Positions 10,993-22,325 of a stretch of DNA of 64,000 nucleotides are shown one piece after another. The DNA is taken from positions 30,702,312-30,766,311 of the forward strand of contig NC_091125.1 of NCBI RefSeq assembly GCF_040183065.1, read 5' to 3'. The translations under genes were made by a program, and so were the position numbers. Numbering within the stretch: the stretch's first letter is position 1; the number at the start of each line of letters is the position of its first letter. The notes beneath the pieces are model-generated. The model saw only the letters and a list, made by a program, of their open reading frames with translations, was not told where the DNA came from and searched no databases. Source of the DNA: Periplaneta americana (Eukaryota > Arthropoda > Insecta > Blattodea > Blattidae).

Positions 10993-12067
10993 TATTATTT
11001 AAATACAGCTTCTACAATTTAAATATTTAATATACAAAAAAAAAAAAATGTTTTACCTTGCACTTGCGTTTAGTTTTGTGCAAGACTAACTCATTTTAGT
11101 ATGTTGTTACTTGCTACTTTCTTCTATGCATAATTTTACATCTATAACACAAAAAAACAAGCGTTAAACTTATTTGTTTAATAATCATTATTCTTATTAT
11201 TTTTTTTACCTATTTATTTATTTATTTATTTACTAGCCGTACCCGTGCGCTCCGCTGCACCCGTTAGAAATAAATATAAAGTAATTATATAATTAAAATA
11301 GGACATTTGATCCAGAAAACATTCGTGTTTGATAGAAGGATAAATCGTTTATTATGTTACTTAATTTAAATTGAATTAAAAAATTAAAATGCGATTATTT
11401 TGGTCCAGAGACCACTCATTTGGTCATAAAAATTAGTTAAGGAAATACAGGAAACGAATATACAGAATAGCCTATCAAGTTTTCTGTGCATAAGAATCTA
11501 TTTTAATCTTACCTGTCCTCGATTCACTCAGAAGTTACTGTGATAACATTATAGCATTATGTCCATCTAGAGAAACTACACTTTCCAATGGTGAATTAAT
11601 AATTAATTATACAAATCGGTTAATTTAGCTTCCGATATTACTTCGTAGAAACGCAGAAACATTATCTGTAGGCTATCTTTCATAGCTTTCGATTGTTGCT
11701 GTCCAAGGCCCCTTATAGACGAAGTCATTTGTTTTTTAATTCATTACACGGCCTTAGATGGCAGTTATTTTAATTTTAAAACTCATTTATCTCATTAAAT
11801 ATCAGTCCTATCAAAATTTTTCAAAGAATGAAACTTATCGCAAATTATTTTTAAAGAAACTTTTGAGATGTAAGATTTTTCACAAAAATCAATAATAAGC
11901 GAGATATTTCGATTTATTTAATTCAGGCCCCCTTATAACCCCCTTTTTAAATAATGTATTTTGAATGCCATATAGCCTAAAATCTAAGTGACAACGAACT
12001 TAATTTATATCCCAATTTTCATCGAAATCCGTTCAGCCATCATCGCGTGAAAAGGTAACATACATTC

Positions 12068-12100
<33 letters not shown>

Positions 12101-12576
12101 TACAAACAGAAATTTAAAAAAAGTGATTTTCGGTTTCAGGGCGGTTAATTATATATGTTAGGACCAATTATTTTTGGAAAATCGAAAATTACCAGAAAAA
12201 TTTCGGCTACGGATTTATTATTAGTATAGATAATTCACAGACAAAGTACATACAAGTAATCATTTAAACCCTTACATTACACACTTCATAATTTTACACA
12301 CACACACACACGCACACACGCGCAAACAAACAAACACACACACTATTATTTAAATACAGTTTCTACAATTTAAATATTTAATATACAAAAAAAAAAAAAT
12401 GTTTTTCCTTGCACTTGCGTTTAGTTTTGTGCAAGACTCAACTCATTTTAGTATGTTGTTACTTGCTACTTTCTTCTATGCATAATTTTAAATGTATAAC
12501 ACAAAAAACAAGCGTTAAACTTGTTTGTTTAATAATCATTATTCTCATTATTTTTTCACCTATTTATTTATTTATG
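10903..12576 (+). repeat. ~330-bp direct duplication flanking a nested repeat
   Basis: The sequence from 'ttcacagacaaagtacatac' through a CA run, poly(A) and 'ttgcacttgcgtttag' to a TTTA run appears at 10903-11231 and again at 12234-12576. The copies are nearly identical apart from CA-run length and a few substitutions. The 996-bp repeat lies exactly between them. The copies lack TG...CA ends, a primer-binding site and a polypurine tract, so they are not LTRs by those criteria. Confidence 0.7.
11232..12227 (+). mobile_element. Unclassified ~1 kb non-coding repeat, copy 2
   Basis: Same element as 1658-2634: it starts 'actagccgtacccg' and ends 'ttattattagtata'. This copy has a longer (CAGA)n run near 12067-12100. 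It has no coding capacity. Confidence 0.65.
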
Positions 12577-12853
12577 TATTTTGTTTTTCATTCAATTCTA
12601 GCTATTCGATTTAGTCAAAAACATATAAATCTAATAGCTTTTGTAATTTTGTTATAAGCAATATAAAGCGTTTATATTTGAAGCAATGCATAGTTAGGCT
12701 ACAGTATTTAGATTTGCTTATGTTATTTCATTTGCGTTCGAAAATATGTAAATAACTTCTTTTAGTTATACTACAAAGAGGGGAGGGGGTTTGTCCGCTA
12801 AGAAGACGCCTTTATACCAAATGGTATTTCCTAAACTCAGAACATACTATACT

Positions 12854-14555
12854 AAGAAACGACGTCTCATTGTGTGCTGGAATGTTGATTGACAAAGCCG
12901 ATTACCTTCATTATAATGACACGATGGTACTGGAGAAATATTTGCAGTACCGTCTAGCTAAGCGAATTGGAGCAACTCGATAAAATCTGACAGCATATTT
13001 TATTCTATCCCAATTCCCATCTTTTACTCTTGCCGAAATCTGATAACGAGTTTTTGACATGGGAGGTTAACGCGGTAGCCTTTTCCTAACGGTCCACCCG
13101 CTCCTGCTCATTCTATTACCCTAATCGCTCTCTTGCATTTGTTGTAATGCCGTTAAATGACCCACGACGCACACAAACAAATGAGTAATTATCCAGAAAA
13201 ACCCACCCAACCTACACGCTTCACTACGTATTTGACTGGACACTTTGTACCTCGTTAAAGAGTCAAACCTACTTTGTCCTCGGGATTTCCCCATACTAAT
13301 CTGCACAAGCATCACAGGTGGCATGCAGCCTTTCTGACTTCGCTCGCCTTTGGTAGTTATCCGTTCACATAACAACCTTTGAATTGAACTCTTATTTCCA
13401 GTTGAGTACGTATGTAGTTATAATGAAAAACTGAATCGAAGTTTCTTAGGAAAGCATTTAAAAAGGTATTAATTACAAGTATACCACCACCACCATCATT
13501 CTATTTTTCTTGTTAACTATGTATTATTATATTTTATCAACAGTAATCTCACTAGAGGTTTTGATTTATCTAGAAAAAATCAAAACTCGAGTGGGATTTA
13601 ATTGACTATTACACGATTGGAAGAAAGTATATAAAGATTAGAAGTAACGAAGTACTCCAATACAATAAAATATTAATTGACTTACGATAATACAACTATC
13701 TTCAAATGTATTATTGTACCATCTCAACATTACAAATATTACGCTAGATGCATGCTAGATGGCAGTAGTGAGTTATGATTACTAGCAATGCCTTCTCGTC
13801 TAGAAGTTATCGATCTATATCACGATAGTAGTGTTACTAGTCAAGAAGGCTTTGTTGATTCAGTTTCATTTTTATTAAAACAGTTGCATTCCACTTCAAT
13901 TATCCGAATCCCAGTAATCAACGTCACTTGACAGATGATTTTCAATAAATCTTAATATTAAACAATCTCTTATACGTGACTATCCATAATATCATATAGC
14001 AGAAGCTATAACATAATTAAAACTTTTCTAACACTTGTGTATATTATTTAGGTTAACGACGATGACATAAAAAATGAACATGAATAATTTTAAAAGGAAT
14101 AATTATTGAATGTACAATTTTCAAATTTGAATGTGGTTGGTGGTTCAATTGATGTTATATTGGAAGTGTGCGTAATAGAAGTGGAACTCGTTGATTTAGG
14201 CCTACATGGTGTATTCAACTTATTCAGGATTTCCGAATGGTGCTCTTCATTTATTTGTAAATCGGATTTCAGAAGATGCATAGATATGATCAGTGATTTT
14301 TATTAATTCTTGTTCTTGAATACCAATGCGAGTCATATTTGAAACTGCTGTGCATCGACTGGAGTGGTTTGTAATTTTATATATATATATTTTTTTTGAC
14401 ATCCAGACCAGCGCAGTGTGAAATGTTGGCAAACAAAGAAACAAATGCTAGGGACGCGATAAAATTGTGCGATAAGCAGCCATGATTGGCTGAAAGACGT
14501 CCTTTCGTGCCGTTTTATTGGTCGAAAGTAGTGTGACGTAGTAAAAGTGTAATAG
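12854..14555. other. Unassigned stretch
   Basis: Largely AT-rich, with a somewhat GC-richer block at 13030-13375 whose minus-strand open frame (13121-13375) shows no family motif. A CCA run lies near 13487. I see no supported gene. Confidence 0.4.
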
Positions 14556-14628
14556 TCCGTATAATTCTCTTATTTTTTTTATTGGGTTATTTTACGACGT
14601 TGTATTTTATCCGTATAATTCTCTTATT

Positions 14629-14811
14629 TTTTATTGGGTTATTTTACGACGCTGTATCAACATCCGAAAGTTGCCCAGCATTTGCTCGTATTGGGTTGAG
14701 GGAAAACCCCGGAAAAAACCTCAACCAGGTAACTTGCCTCGACCGGGATTCGAACCCGGGCCACCTGTTTTCGCAGCCAGACGCGCTGACCGTTACTCCA
14801 CAGGTGTGGAC
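14629..14811 (-). mobile_element. SINE subfamily A2, 15-bp TSD and repeated tail
   Basis: On the minus strand this reads a tRNA-like head (B box complement 'gggattcgaacccgggcc') and a tail ending in a variant of the family A signature (complement 'gggttattttacgacgctg'). TATAATTCTCTTATT occurs perfectly at 14614-14628 and 14812-14826. A third copy at 14560-14574 is followed by a second, truncated tail (14575-14609). A two-step insertion or a tail duplication would explain this. Confidence 0.8.
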
Positions 14812-14911
14812 TATAATTCTCTTATTATAATTACGCATTATTTCTCCCCCTTTTCTGTCCGTCTCTAGATTTAGCCTATTTTATAAGTAGAGTATATTCC
14901 ATTATCATAAT

Positions 14912-15887
14912 TAGAGACGAAAATTTCATGCACTAGAAAATCCCAAAATATGCCTGCATTCATGCACTATCAAACTATGAAACATGCACGAACAAGAGGA
15001 AAATACATTAAAATATGCACTTTCATTTTTGTTCCAAATTTCTTATTTAACTTCACTTTTTTTGCATAGTTAACAACCAACAACATTTCTAAATTGGTTT
15101 CTGTGAGGTTTCTGCATTTGACAGTGAATAAATTTTTTTGCAGGCAGAGAATGACCTCTCTACACAGCGAGAAGTTATGGGTGCAATCTTGAATAAACCT
15201 TTTTCTGTTATTTAGTTCTTTCTTTCTTTTTCTTCTTCACTCCTGATTCCTGGAGCTAAAATAAGGAATATAAAAATCGAGAAACTGAGGTGTCCACTCA
15301 AAATCATTAAAGCATGCATTTAAACTGAATATAATGTACAGGAGTGGCAAAAAAAAACGGACTGACCCTTGTAGCTGATTTCAGAGCCTTGTTCACTCCA
15401 GAGCACGATAGACTGGTAAATCCTGCCTGGGAAGGAAACTTTTTTTTTTGTTCCTTATTCAAATTTATTCCCAATACTTTTCGATTGCAGCGATATTTTA
15501 CTACTTAATTAACTTATTATTCCCAGAACATGAATTTTACCTGCAATCGAAAAGTATTGGGAATAAATTTGAATAAGGAAAAAAAAAAAAAAAGTTCCCT
15601 TCCCAGGCAGGATTCGAACTACGAAAGTCTTAGTTACCAGTCTGTCGTGCTCTGGAGTGAATAAGGCTCTGAAATCAGCTACAAGGGTCGGTCCGGTTTT
15701 TTTTTCCGCTACTGTACTCGTATATTATATGCATGATTAAGCTAAAAATTGCTTGTTTTTATCCCCAAAAAGGCACACATGCAAATATGCACGAAAAAAA
15801 AGTACACATATTTGGAACCGGAACTAAGTTTGAGCTATGTCCTATGTTCCTATAAAAACATGCATTTGCATGGAATTCTCGTCTCTA
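14912..15887. mobile_element. Non-autonomous hAT element, 8-bp TSD
   Basis: Inverted ends begin TAGAGACG and continue 'aaaatttcatgca' on the left and its near complement on the right. ATCATAAT flanks the element perfectly (14904-14911, 15888-15895). Many ATGCA or TGCAT motifs lie subterminally, as in some hAT transposase-binding regions. No transposase relic is visible. A foldback element at 15339-15714 is nested inside. Confidence 0.8.
15339..15714. mobile_element. Foldback element with tRNA-like arm, nested in a hAT
   Basis: Arms of ~150 bp are inverted copies: 'cttgtagctgatttcagagc' occurs near 15370 and as its complement near 15670. TA abuts both ends (15337-15338, 15715-15716). The right arm reads, on the minus strand, a tRNA-like block with B-box complement 'ggattcgaacta'. 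The left arm has lost ~25 bp of that block. The TA TSD and CAG...CTG ends suggest Tc1/mariner-type movement, unlike the palindromic elements at 6.3 and 28.7 kb. Confidence 0.65.
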
Positions 15888-16109
15888 ATCATAATCATCA
15901 CATCATCATAATTGTTTCATCATATTCGTTTTCATATCGTGCCTGTCTTGAGATATGAGCCACTAAACCTGAGCCTATGTACCGCATGAAGCAGACACTA
16001 AATTACAAGATTCGGTCTTAAGTTTCATAGAAAATGATAATTTTTATTCCTTTATTGAGGAGAACTGAGTTCGTAAAAAAAAAAAAAATTAGCTATCACT
16101 GTATACCAA

Positions 16110-16260
16110 TACCCATTCGGCGTCTGATCCTCAGTGGTAGCGCGCTGATCTTTCCTGTAGGAGGTCCGGATTCGATCTCCTACCTGGTCGTGATGAAATT
16201 TGTGACTGACAAAGCAGACGTTGCAGAGATTTTTCTCGGGATACTCTCATTCCCTCTTTA
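16110..16260 (+). mobile_element. tRNA-headed SINE-like repeat
   Basis: A-box-like 'cctcagtggtagcgcgctga' and B-box-like 'ggattcgatctcc' are spaced as in a tRNA. The following body ('ttctcgggatactctcattcc') resembles the 'ttctcgcggttctcccg' body of the element at 59945. The 3' limit is unclear. Confidence 0.5.
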
Positions 16261-16620
16261 ATTCAACCAACACTCTCCACTTTCCCCACATTTTTATCTA
16301 TCATCTGTAGTATTTAAAATTATGCTGGGATGAAGTCTTGGGAATAGTGAGATTTTCCGATGCTGATATGGGAAGAGCTTGGGACTCCGTTTCCTGGGGT
16401 TTATCAGGTGCTTTCTGGAGATGGAACTTCGCACTGGCAGGGTTGAGACAGGATGGCCCACCTGTCAGCATCAGATTTACAAATGTCGCCCAGACCACCT
16501 GTCTGACTAGAACAATCATCTCATGTAGGACACGCAATGAGACAAAATCCATGAATCATGGATTGGCCCTCCTGAAGCCAGTCGCCAAGGTATGCGTTCG
16601 ATTCTAATCTGAGACGAGAG
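16261..16620. other. Unassigned stretch
   Basis: Open frames run on both strands (16301-16607) without recognisable motifs. It may be the body of a longer repeat attached to the SINE-like head before it. Confidence 0.35.
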
Positions 16621-16629
16621 GTTATTACC

Positions 16630-16814
16630 ACAGTCTAGTATATACAGTCACGAAGCTTGAGTTTGTGAGGGTACTAGGAACAATAGACTGTGCAGGTATG
16701 TACTATTTCGCATTGTCTGTAATGAGGCGATAGTAGCGATCCTGGTGGTTAGCAACTATCTATGGATGCATATTTGCTACATATTGAGCTTCGTGACTGT
16801 ATGTACTAGACTGT
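16630..16814. mobile_element. 185-bp MITE with 9-bp TSD
   Basis: Inverted ends begin ACAGTCTAGTATATACAGTC (left) and ACAGTCTAGTACATACAGTC (right, complement). The 9-mer GTTATTACC flanks it perfectly (16621-16629, 16815-16823). A 9-bp TSD is typical of Mutator-like elements. No transposase is present, so the superfamily rests on the TSD length. Confidence 0.8.
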
Positions 16815-16823
16815 GTTATTACC

Positions 16824-17685
16824 TTAAAATATAGGTCTATCTTTAGCACATTAATCTCCCCTCCATAGTGACTGTTGAGGTACTGTCTCAGACATGAATG
16901 TAATCGGATTGAAACTAGGATTACTAGATTGTACGTTTTTCCCGTATTCTTATCTTAAAATACGTCTTCCATAATTTGAGACTCATGTACGTTTTTCTCG
17001 CAATATAAGTTATTTTTACATAGAGTCTGTTCGGATTATATGCAGATAAATTCTATTATAATGCTATGTATGTTCGCACTATTTAAATAAATTGTTTAAA
17101 AACAATTAAAATCACTACACAAAATTACTTCATGCTGCCAAATTGAGGCCATCAGAACCATAGTGATCTATGAAGCATGGGAGATATTCTGAGATATTTA
17201 ACTTTTAAAGTTGAGAAATAGCATATCATCAGTTCACGTAGTAAACATTTTGCCCAAAAAAATGAAAGTAGGTGATGGAGATCATGTATATCACTCTGTC
17301 CCTCAGTAGATATTACAACATTTAGGTATACGCCGGTGCACTTTTCTCACTTTTCGTAAATCTGTTACTTATATTATTGTGGAACTATTTTCATTTTTCA
17401 GTGCCTATACGAATGAGCAGATGTAAACACACAAAACTGTGCGTGGAGTGGCTCCATTCGAGCCTTGAACAGGTCTGACTCACAGAGCAAAGCTCGCATA
17501 AACCATGTACACCTAACTTGTACTCAAAGTAACCGAACGCAGAACTCTACTTATAATTTTATCCTTCTAGTCTTAGGGATACAACACGTTTAAACAGGTA
17601 TATTGTGATAAATTAAAGCACTGCATTCTATTATGAATTACACATGGCTCCATTCAAGATAATTGGAGTGAATCATGCAATTTTG
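16824..17685. other. Unassigned AT-rich stretch
   Basis: No supported coding region, RNA gene or repeat boundary. Confidence 0.4.
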
Positions 17686-17693
17686 AATATGAG

Positions 17694-17924
17694 GTCACCC
17701 TGAGTGGCGCAGTTGGTATAGCGCTGGCCTTCTGTGTCCAAGGTTGCGGGCTCGATCCCGGCCCAGATCGATGGCATTTAAGTGTGCTTAAATGCGACAG
17801 GCTCATGTCACTAGATTTAGTGGCATGTAAAAGAATTACTGCGGGACAAAATTCCGGCATGCAGGCAACGCTGATATAACCTCGGCAGTTGTGAGCGTCG
17901 TTAAGTAAACCATAACTTTTTTTT
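17694..17924 (+). mobile_element. tRNA-derived SINE (family B)
   Basis: The head has A-box-like 'gtggcgcagttggtatagcg' and B-box-like 'gggctcgatcccgg'. The body has 'gatggcatttaagtgtgctt' and 'ctcggcagttgtgagcgtcg', shared closely with the copy at 36194-36412. AATATGAG occurs at 17686-17693 and again at 17925-17932, after the T-run, as a likely TSD. Confidence 0.85.
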
Positions 17925-17932
17925 AATATGAG

Positions 17933-18735
17933 TATATTAAGCAATATAAAAAATGTACCACATTTGAATAGGGGATAAAAGTGAGAAAGGATAGGTTACT
18001 ACATATATTCAATTTACATAACTTGATGTTCTCTATCACGTATTATTTTCAGACGATATTTTAGTAACATCTTTTAGAGGCAATCACTATAAGTTATAAG
18101 TTATAATTTTACCAAGTAAACTTTAGAAAGGTAGTATTGTTCTGACTGAATGAGAGTGACTACCCAAGCACGTGGCTGCAGTTGCTTCCTTCTGGGGAAA
18201 TGAATAAGAGCCAGTTCGCTGAAACTTAAAATTCATCTTTTACAAGCATAACATGAAAAGAGCACATTCGAAATATGATTGTAAGAACATTAATGTTACG
18301 ACAAAAAGTTCGACTCATCCAAGGTCATGGTTAACCGGTTTAAATCAAGTCCTTCACATCTGAATGAGGCCAAAGGCAATTCACAGCAGTGTGGGGATTA
18401 CCAGTAAAGTAGTGAAACACCGAAAGGTTTTTTTTATACTAGATTTGCGTTAAATTACCTTACGAAAGTGTATATTAAATTTCCTGAGCGTGTCCGATAG
18501 AAAAACACGACATGTACAGTAAGTTGTTGATAAATACTGTATTGCTTCCTTAGAAGCTACGATCGTGGATTTTAATCCTATTTAAGACATACAACTAAGT
18601 TACATGCCAGTTTACTTACAGTATGTGATGTACTATCTTGTACTATGGGAACGTCTAGCATTATGCTTATCTCATATGACTGGAACGCAAAACAAATTCG
18701 GGTAGTTCAATAGGAAATCTAGACATGCCGTGGCT
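17933..18735. other. Unassigned AT-rich stretch
   Basis: Nothing recognised on either strand. Confidence 0.4.
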
Positions 18736-18739
18736 TTAC

Positions 18740-18935
18740 GCCTCGGTAGATCAATTGACAGACCTCTGGCTTAGGATGACCGAGGATCCCATTCAAATCT
18801 CGGCTATAGCGGAGACACATTTGTGGTGGAAAAATCCAAGGTTTTAGGGATTTCTCCCTCGTCCTTCCACTGAAACTTTTCATATTTCCCCTTTCATTAT
18901 CTTTATTCATGTGAAAAAATAGGGCAACATTTGTG
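18740..18935 (+). mobile_element. Weak tRNA-headed SINE-like repeat
   Basis: The sequence 'gcctcggtagatcaattgac' followed by a B-box-like 'cccattcaaatctcgg' looks tRNA-derived. The body has 'ccaaggttttagggatttct'. A minus-strand open frame over this region (18719-19102) is therefore unlikely to be a gene. No second copy was recognised. Confidence 0.4.
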
Positions 18936-19518
18936 TTTGCATGAGGTCGAATCGAAAGCCCATCGTAGTGGAACTTGCTCATAGTTTGTCCAAAGATTGG
19001 TAGATGGTAATGCTGATCGATTTTTACGATGCATGATCTGCATAATACGCACCGTTCACGTTCTTTATTGAAGAGGACATGACGACTCATGTAGATAGAC
19101 AAACTTCAAAAGTACGGTATACGGATTTGTTAGCTAGAGAGGATTCGTTGTTGAGACGGATAGTGGAGTCGACTTAGCCGGGCAGCATAATCTGCACTCA
19201 GCTCATTCCATCTCTGGTGCACAAAAAACTTACTGAAGCTTAAGTGTTTAGGGATGTTCTATATTCCGCTATATCCCTAAATATTTCTACCTCTCTATCT
19301 CTAGATAATGGCTTTAAAGACATAAAGGGACAATAAAATGAAATAGCCTACCTTATGTTTTGATTAGAAGTATTCTCAATTTGTAATATGCCTACTGTGA
19401 TGGAGGCATTGACCTGTAACTGATGGTTATTGATCAACATATAAAGAACTTAACAACTGAGATTATAGACACTCATCGGATATACCATTGATAGTTCATA
19501 GATTTTATTGTATTACTC

Positions 19519-19520
<2 letters not shown>
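18936..19520. other. Unassigned stretch
   Basis: No family motif, RNA gene or clear repeat. Confidence 0.4.

Positions 19521-19560
<40 letters not shown>
19521..19560. repeat. (AAT)n microsatellite
   Basis: About thirteen AAT units beside the 3' end of the LINE relic. Confidence 0.95.
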
Positions 19561-19561
<1 letters not shown>

Positions 19562-19577
19562 GCTAATATTACTATCA

Positions 19578-20436
19578 TATTATTATTTTCTTCTTCTGCC
19601 TGACAAGTGTTAGGCCACAAGGCCTGTTACAGTCTCGCATAAAATTTTCACGCCATCTCCTAGCAAGACGACCCACAGATCTTTGGCCATGTGGTACATA
19701 ATTATAAATTGCCTTTGGGAGTCTACTATTACTCATTCTTTCCAAATGATGTTTCCAATTAGACTGATATTGAACAATGTAATCTAAAACTGGTTGAGTT
19801 TTTAGTTCCTTTAATATTTCACAGTTTCTTTTCAGATCCCATTTGGTATAGCCCGCTGTTCTTCGCATGAATCGCATTTCACAAGCCGTTATTCTGCTTT
19901 TATCTGCTTTCCTCAGTGTCCATGCTTCGCTGCCATAGCTGAGCATCGGTCGTGCCAATGTGTTGTAGAGACGTATGCGGGTGTGTTTCTGAACCAAGGA
20001 TGGTTTCATCACACTATTTATAATGCCCATAGCTCTTGTGTATTTATTAATTTTCTGCGATATGTCCAATTCTTCAAAAATGGAAAGATTGTAACCTAAA
20101 TATGGGAAACTATTACATCTTTCTAATGTTTTGTTATCGAGACAAATTTTACTATGTAATGGGTATTTCCCACAGAATGCCATAATTTTTGTTTTATCTG
20201 TTGAAATTTCCATATTGTATGTGGCTGCTACTTGCTGCAAATTATATATTGACCTTTGGAGGCCGTCTTCTGAAAGTGCTAATAATACCAAATCATCTGC
20301 AAAGAGAACTGAATCCAATTTAAGGTGTCCGTTAATTTGTATATATCCATGGCGAGTTTGCTTCCACTTTTTAATTATTCGGTTCATATAAATAATAAAG
20401 AGAATGGGTGATAATCCACATTCTTTTCTTACACCT

Positions 20437-20440
<4 letters not shown>
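19578..20440 (-). pseudogene. LINE reverse transcriptase, C-terminal half
   Basis: On the minus strand the frame starts mid-domain with GLSPILF and soon reaches FADDLVLL, the YxDD-type catalytic motif of non-LTR reverse transcriptases. KTKIMAF follows, then LSYGSEAWTLRKADK, and a tail with NWKHHLERM. About 270 codons are open from 20387 to 19578, so it is among the better preserved LINE relics here. The 5' end stops at a (TTA)n tract (20437-20493) and the 3' end is followed by (AAT)n (19521-19560), which may be the element's own tail. The endonuclease domain is absent. The clade is probably RTE-like or a neighbour, by memory only. Confidence 0.8.

Positions 20441-20493
<53 letters not shown>
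20437..20493. repeat. (TTA)n microsatellite
   Basis: About nineteen TTA units that truncate the LINE relic on its 5' side. Confidence 0.95.
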
Positions 20494-20495
<2 letters not shown>

Positions 20496-20506
20496 GTGCG
20501 TGTATC

Positions 20507-20950
20507 CAATGCCTATTCACTTCACTTGTTGCGTGATTCGGGTGAATATTGCCGATACATGGCAGGACTGTGACCCATTTTCAAGTTGCAGACCACTTCA
20601 GCAGGCCACGCTTTGCATGATGTGTATCTGTGGAGAGTTATGTCGTGTCCAAGGGTGAGTGTATGTGTACGTTTACTATAGGGAATGGATGAGGATAATG
20701 ATAAAGAAGCAAGAGCCTTAACATCCGGGCGAATTACTATCAGTGATATATGCCTTCTCTTCATATGCATTGCAGATAGATTTGGGATTTAACCCTAGTA
20801 TACTGATGCACAATGTAGTGATTAGAAGTTGTACACCGCCACCTCTCCTAGTCCCGAGGTAGAAATTTTACACGAAAATCTCTGGCCCCACCTGCAATCG
20901 AACTCGGACCGGTTAAACTGGAGGCAGACGCGCTACTTCAGAACTAACTC
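20507..20950 (-). mobile_element. SINE-like repeat (family C), minus strand
   Basis: On the minus strand the head near 20950 reads 'gtagcgcgtctgcctcc' and B-box-like 'gagttcgattgcaggtgg'. The distal ~190 bp, including the plus-strand string 'gacccattttcaagttg', match 25472-25672 in inverted orientation. Whether head and tail belong to one element is inferred from order only. Confidence 0.5.
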
Positions 20951-20961
20951 ACGGACTACTA

Positions 20962-20966
20962 CAATA

Positions 20967-21001
<35 letters not shown>

Positions 21002-21660
21002 AATTAGAACTAAGAAGTTGGTACTAAACTGTTAAGTTATGTGAGCTTGGACTGTATCTCTACCGTGTGAAAAGTAATAGAGCGTCTCTCGGTGTCAGTG
21101 AAGCAGAAAGACTAATATGTAGAGCCGGGTGGTAACGAAAACATGTGCTCCAATCGTCCACAGTCTTGGAACAAGAAAATAATAAAAAAAAAAAATCATT
21201 TGTATTATAAAGTTCGTAACTCCCAATCTAAATTCACTTACCTATAAGTTACATATAAAATAACATACTAAGTATGCAATTATGATTCTAGCCTCATTGT
21301 AACAAATTAACAATGAATATTTTCATTTTATCAAAAGAAATCCTTTTAGGTTGAGAAAAAACAATATTTGTACTCTGAAAATATTAGTTCTACAGCACAA
21401 GACGTTACTGGAGCAAATCTGAAATTTACAGTATTTATTACTATCATCAGGTGAACAACTACTTTGTGAAGCTAATAGTGTATCTGGTATGAGACACATA
21501 ATATTAAACCCATAATATTGTTTTCAAGAAATTTTTTAGTTTCTATTTTAATGGCAGGTAGGAAGTTCGTATAGTAATTCCGATGTTGAACTTGAACCGT
21601 AACGCAACTGAATGCATAGCAGCATGAGACGTCAACACTTAATGAAAAATAATCGGGAAA
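20962..21660. other. (AAT)n tract then unassigned sequence
   Basis: An interrupted AAT/GAT microsatellite occupies 20962-21003. The rest is AT-rich with no recognised feature. Confidence 0.45.
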
Positions 21661-22269
21661 ATAGTACATTATGCAACGAGCCTATAATGGTAGTAATTAA
21701 GATGCGAGGATGTTTATGAAACGAGCGCAAGCGAGTTTCATAATTTTCATACGAGCGTCTTAATTACCATTGTAGGCAAGTTTCATACGACTTTTTATGC
21801 TCGACCATATTTCTAACTTGAAATGATTCATAAGTATTCATGTTATTGTTATGTGAGTGAGTGCAATAGCCTACCTCATAAATTGTGAGATGTACGCAGA
21901 CACGAAAGTATTGATTTTTTCCGGGAAACGAATGTCGACGACCTTGATATAATCTAGAGAGTAAGATACACATTAATCTTAATGTAACCTTGAAATTGAA
22001 TTCGATATTGAAAAACGAGATGACAAATTGAATTTATTTGAATATTATTTACAATTAACGCTAATTATTATAGTAACAGAACATAACCTTCTGCGATAGT
22101 ATTGGATTTCCAGCCTCCGTGACATTTCGCTAGTTGTTATTCGATTGCATATCCGAGAATAATCGAAAACCTGAACTTTAATGAATAGATGTACTTTAGT
22201 GACATGCGTTAAAGGACTGCTACCAGGTGTATAATTACTACATTTCGGCATGATCGAGCATAAAAAAAT
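21661..22269 (+). mobile_element. Unclassified repeat family H1, copy 1
   Basis: It shares its whole length with 53168-54016 in the opposite orientation. Left end: 'atagtacattatgcaacgag', then a hairpin (21683-21775) built from 'ggtagtaattaag' and its complement around the palindromic 'gaaacgagcgcaagcgagtttc'. 'tttttatgctcgacca' at ~21789 is inverted at the right end ('gatcgagcataaaaaa', 22252-22268). No coding capacity or TSD was identified. Confidence 0.6.
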
Positions 22270-22325
22270 AAACGTGTTACACACTCCGAGGCTTATTGTA
22301 GGGATTCGTAACGTCTCCTCATATA

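Larger units (their letters stand above)
10694..12853. mobile_element. TIR-bounded composite element, ~2.16 kb
   Basis: A ~70-bp left end (10694-10765, with 'AAATACCATTGGGTAT' and 'cttcttagctgac') is repeated inverted at 12775-12853 ('atggtatttcc', 'gtccgctaagaag'). Both outer ends abut TA. The interior has no transposase relic. It instead contains a directly repeated ~330-bp segment with the unclassified repeat of 11232-12227 between the copies. I infer a non-autonomous DNA transposon that later received an insertion. Confidence 0.55.

Noticed and set aside
10903-12576. LTR retrotransposon or TRIM with 330-bp LTRs
   Set aside because: The direct repeats lack TG...CA ends, and no primer-binding site or polypurine tract was seen next to them. 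The interior is a repeat found alone at 1658-2634.
13121-13375. Minus-strand 84-codon frame in a GC-richer block
   Set aside because: No recognisable motif; it may be part of an unidentified repeat, but there is no support for a gene.
18719-19102. Minus-strand 127-codon gene
   Set aside because: It overlaps a tRNA-headed repeat and shows no domain, signal peptide or conserved motif.
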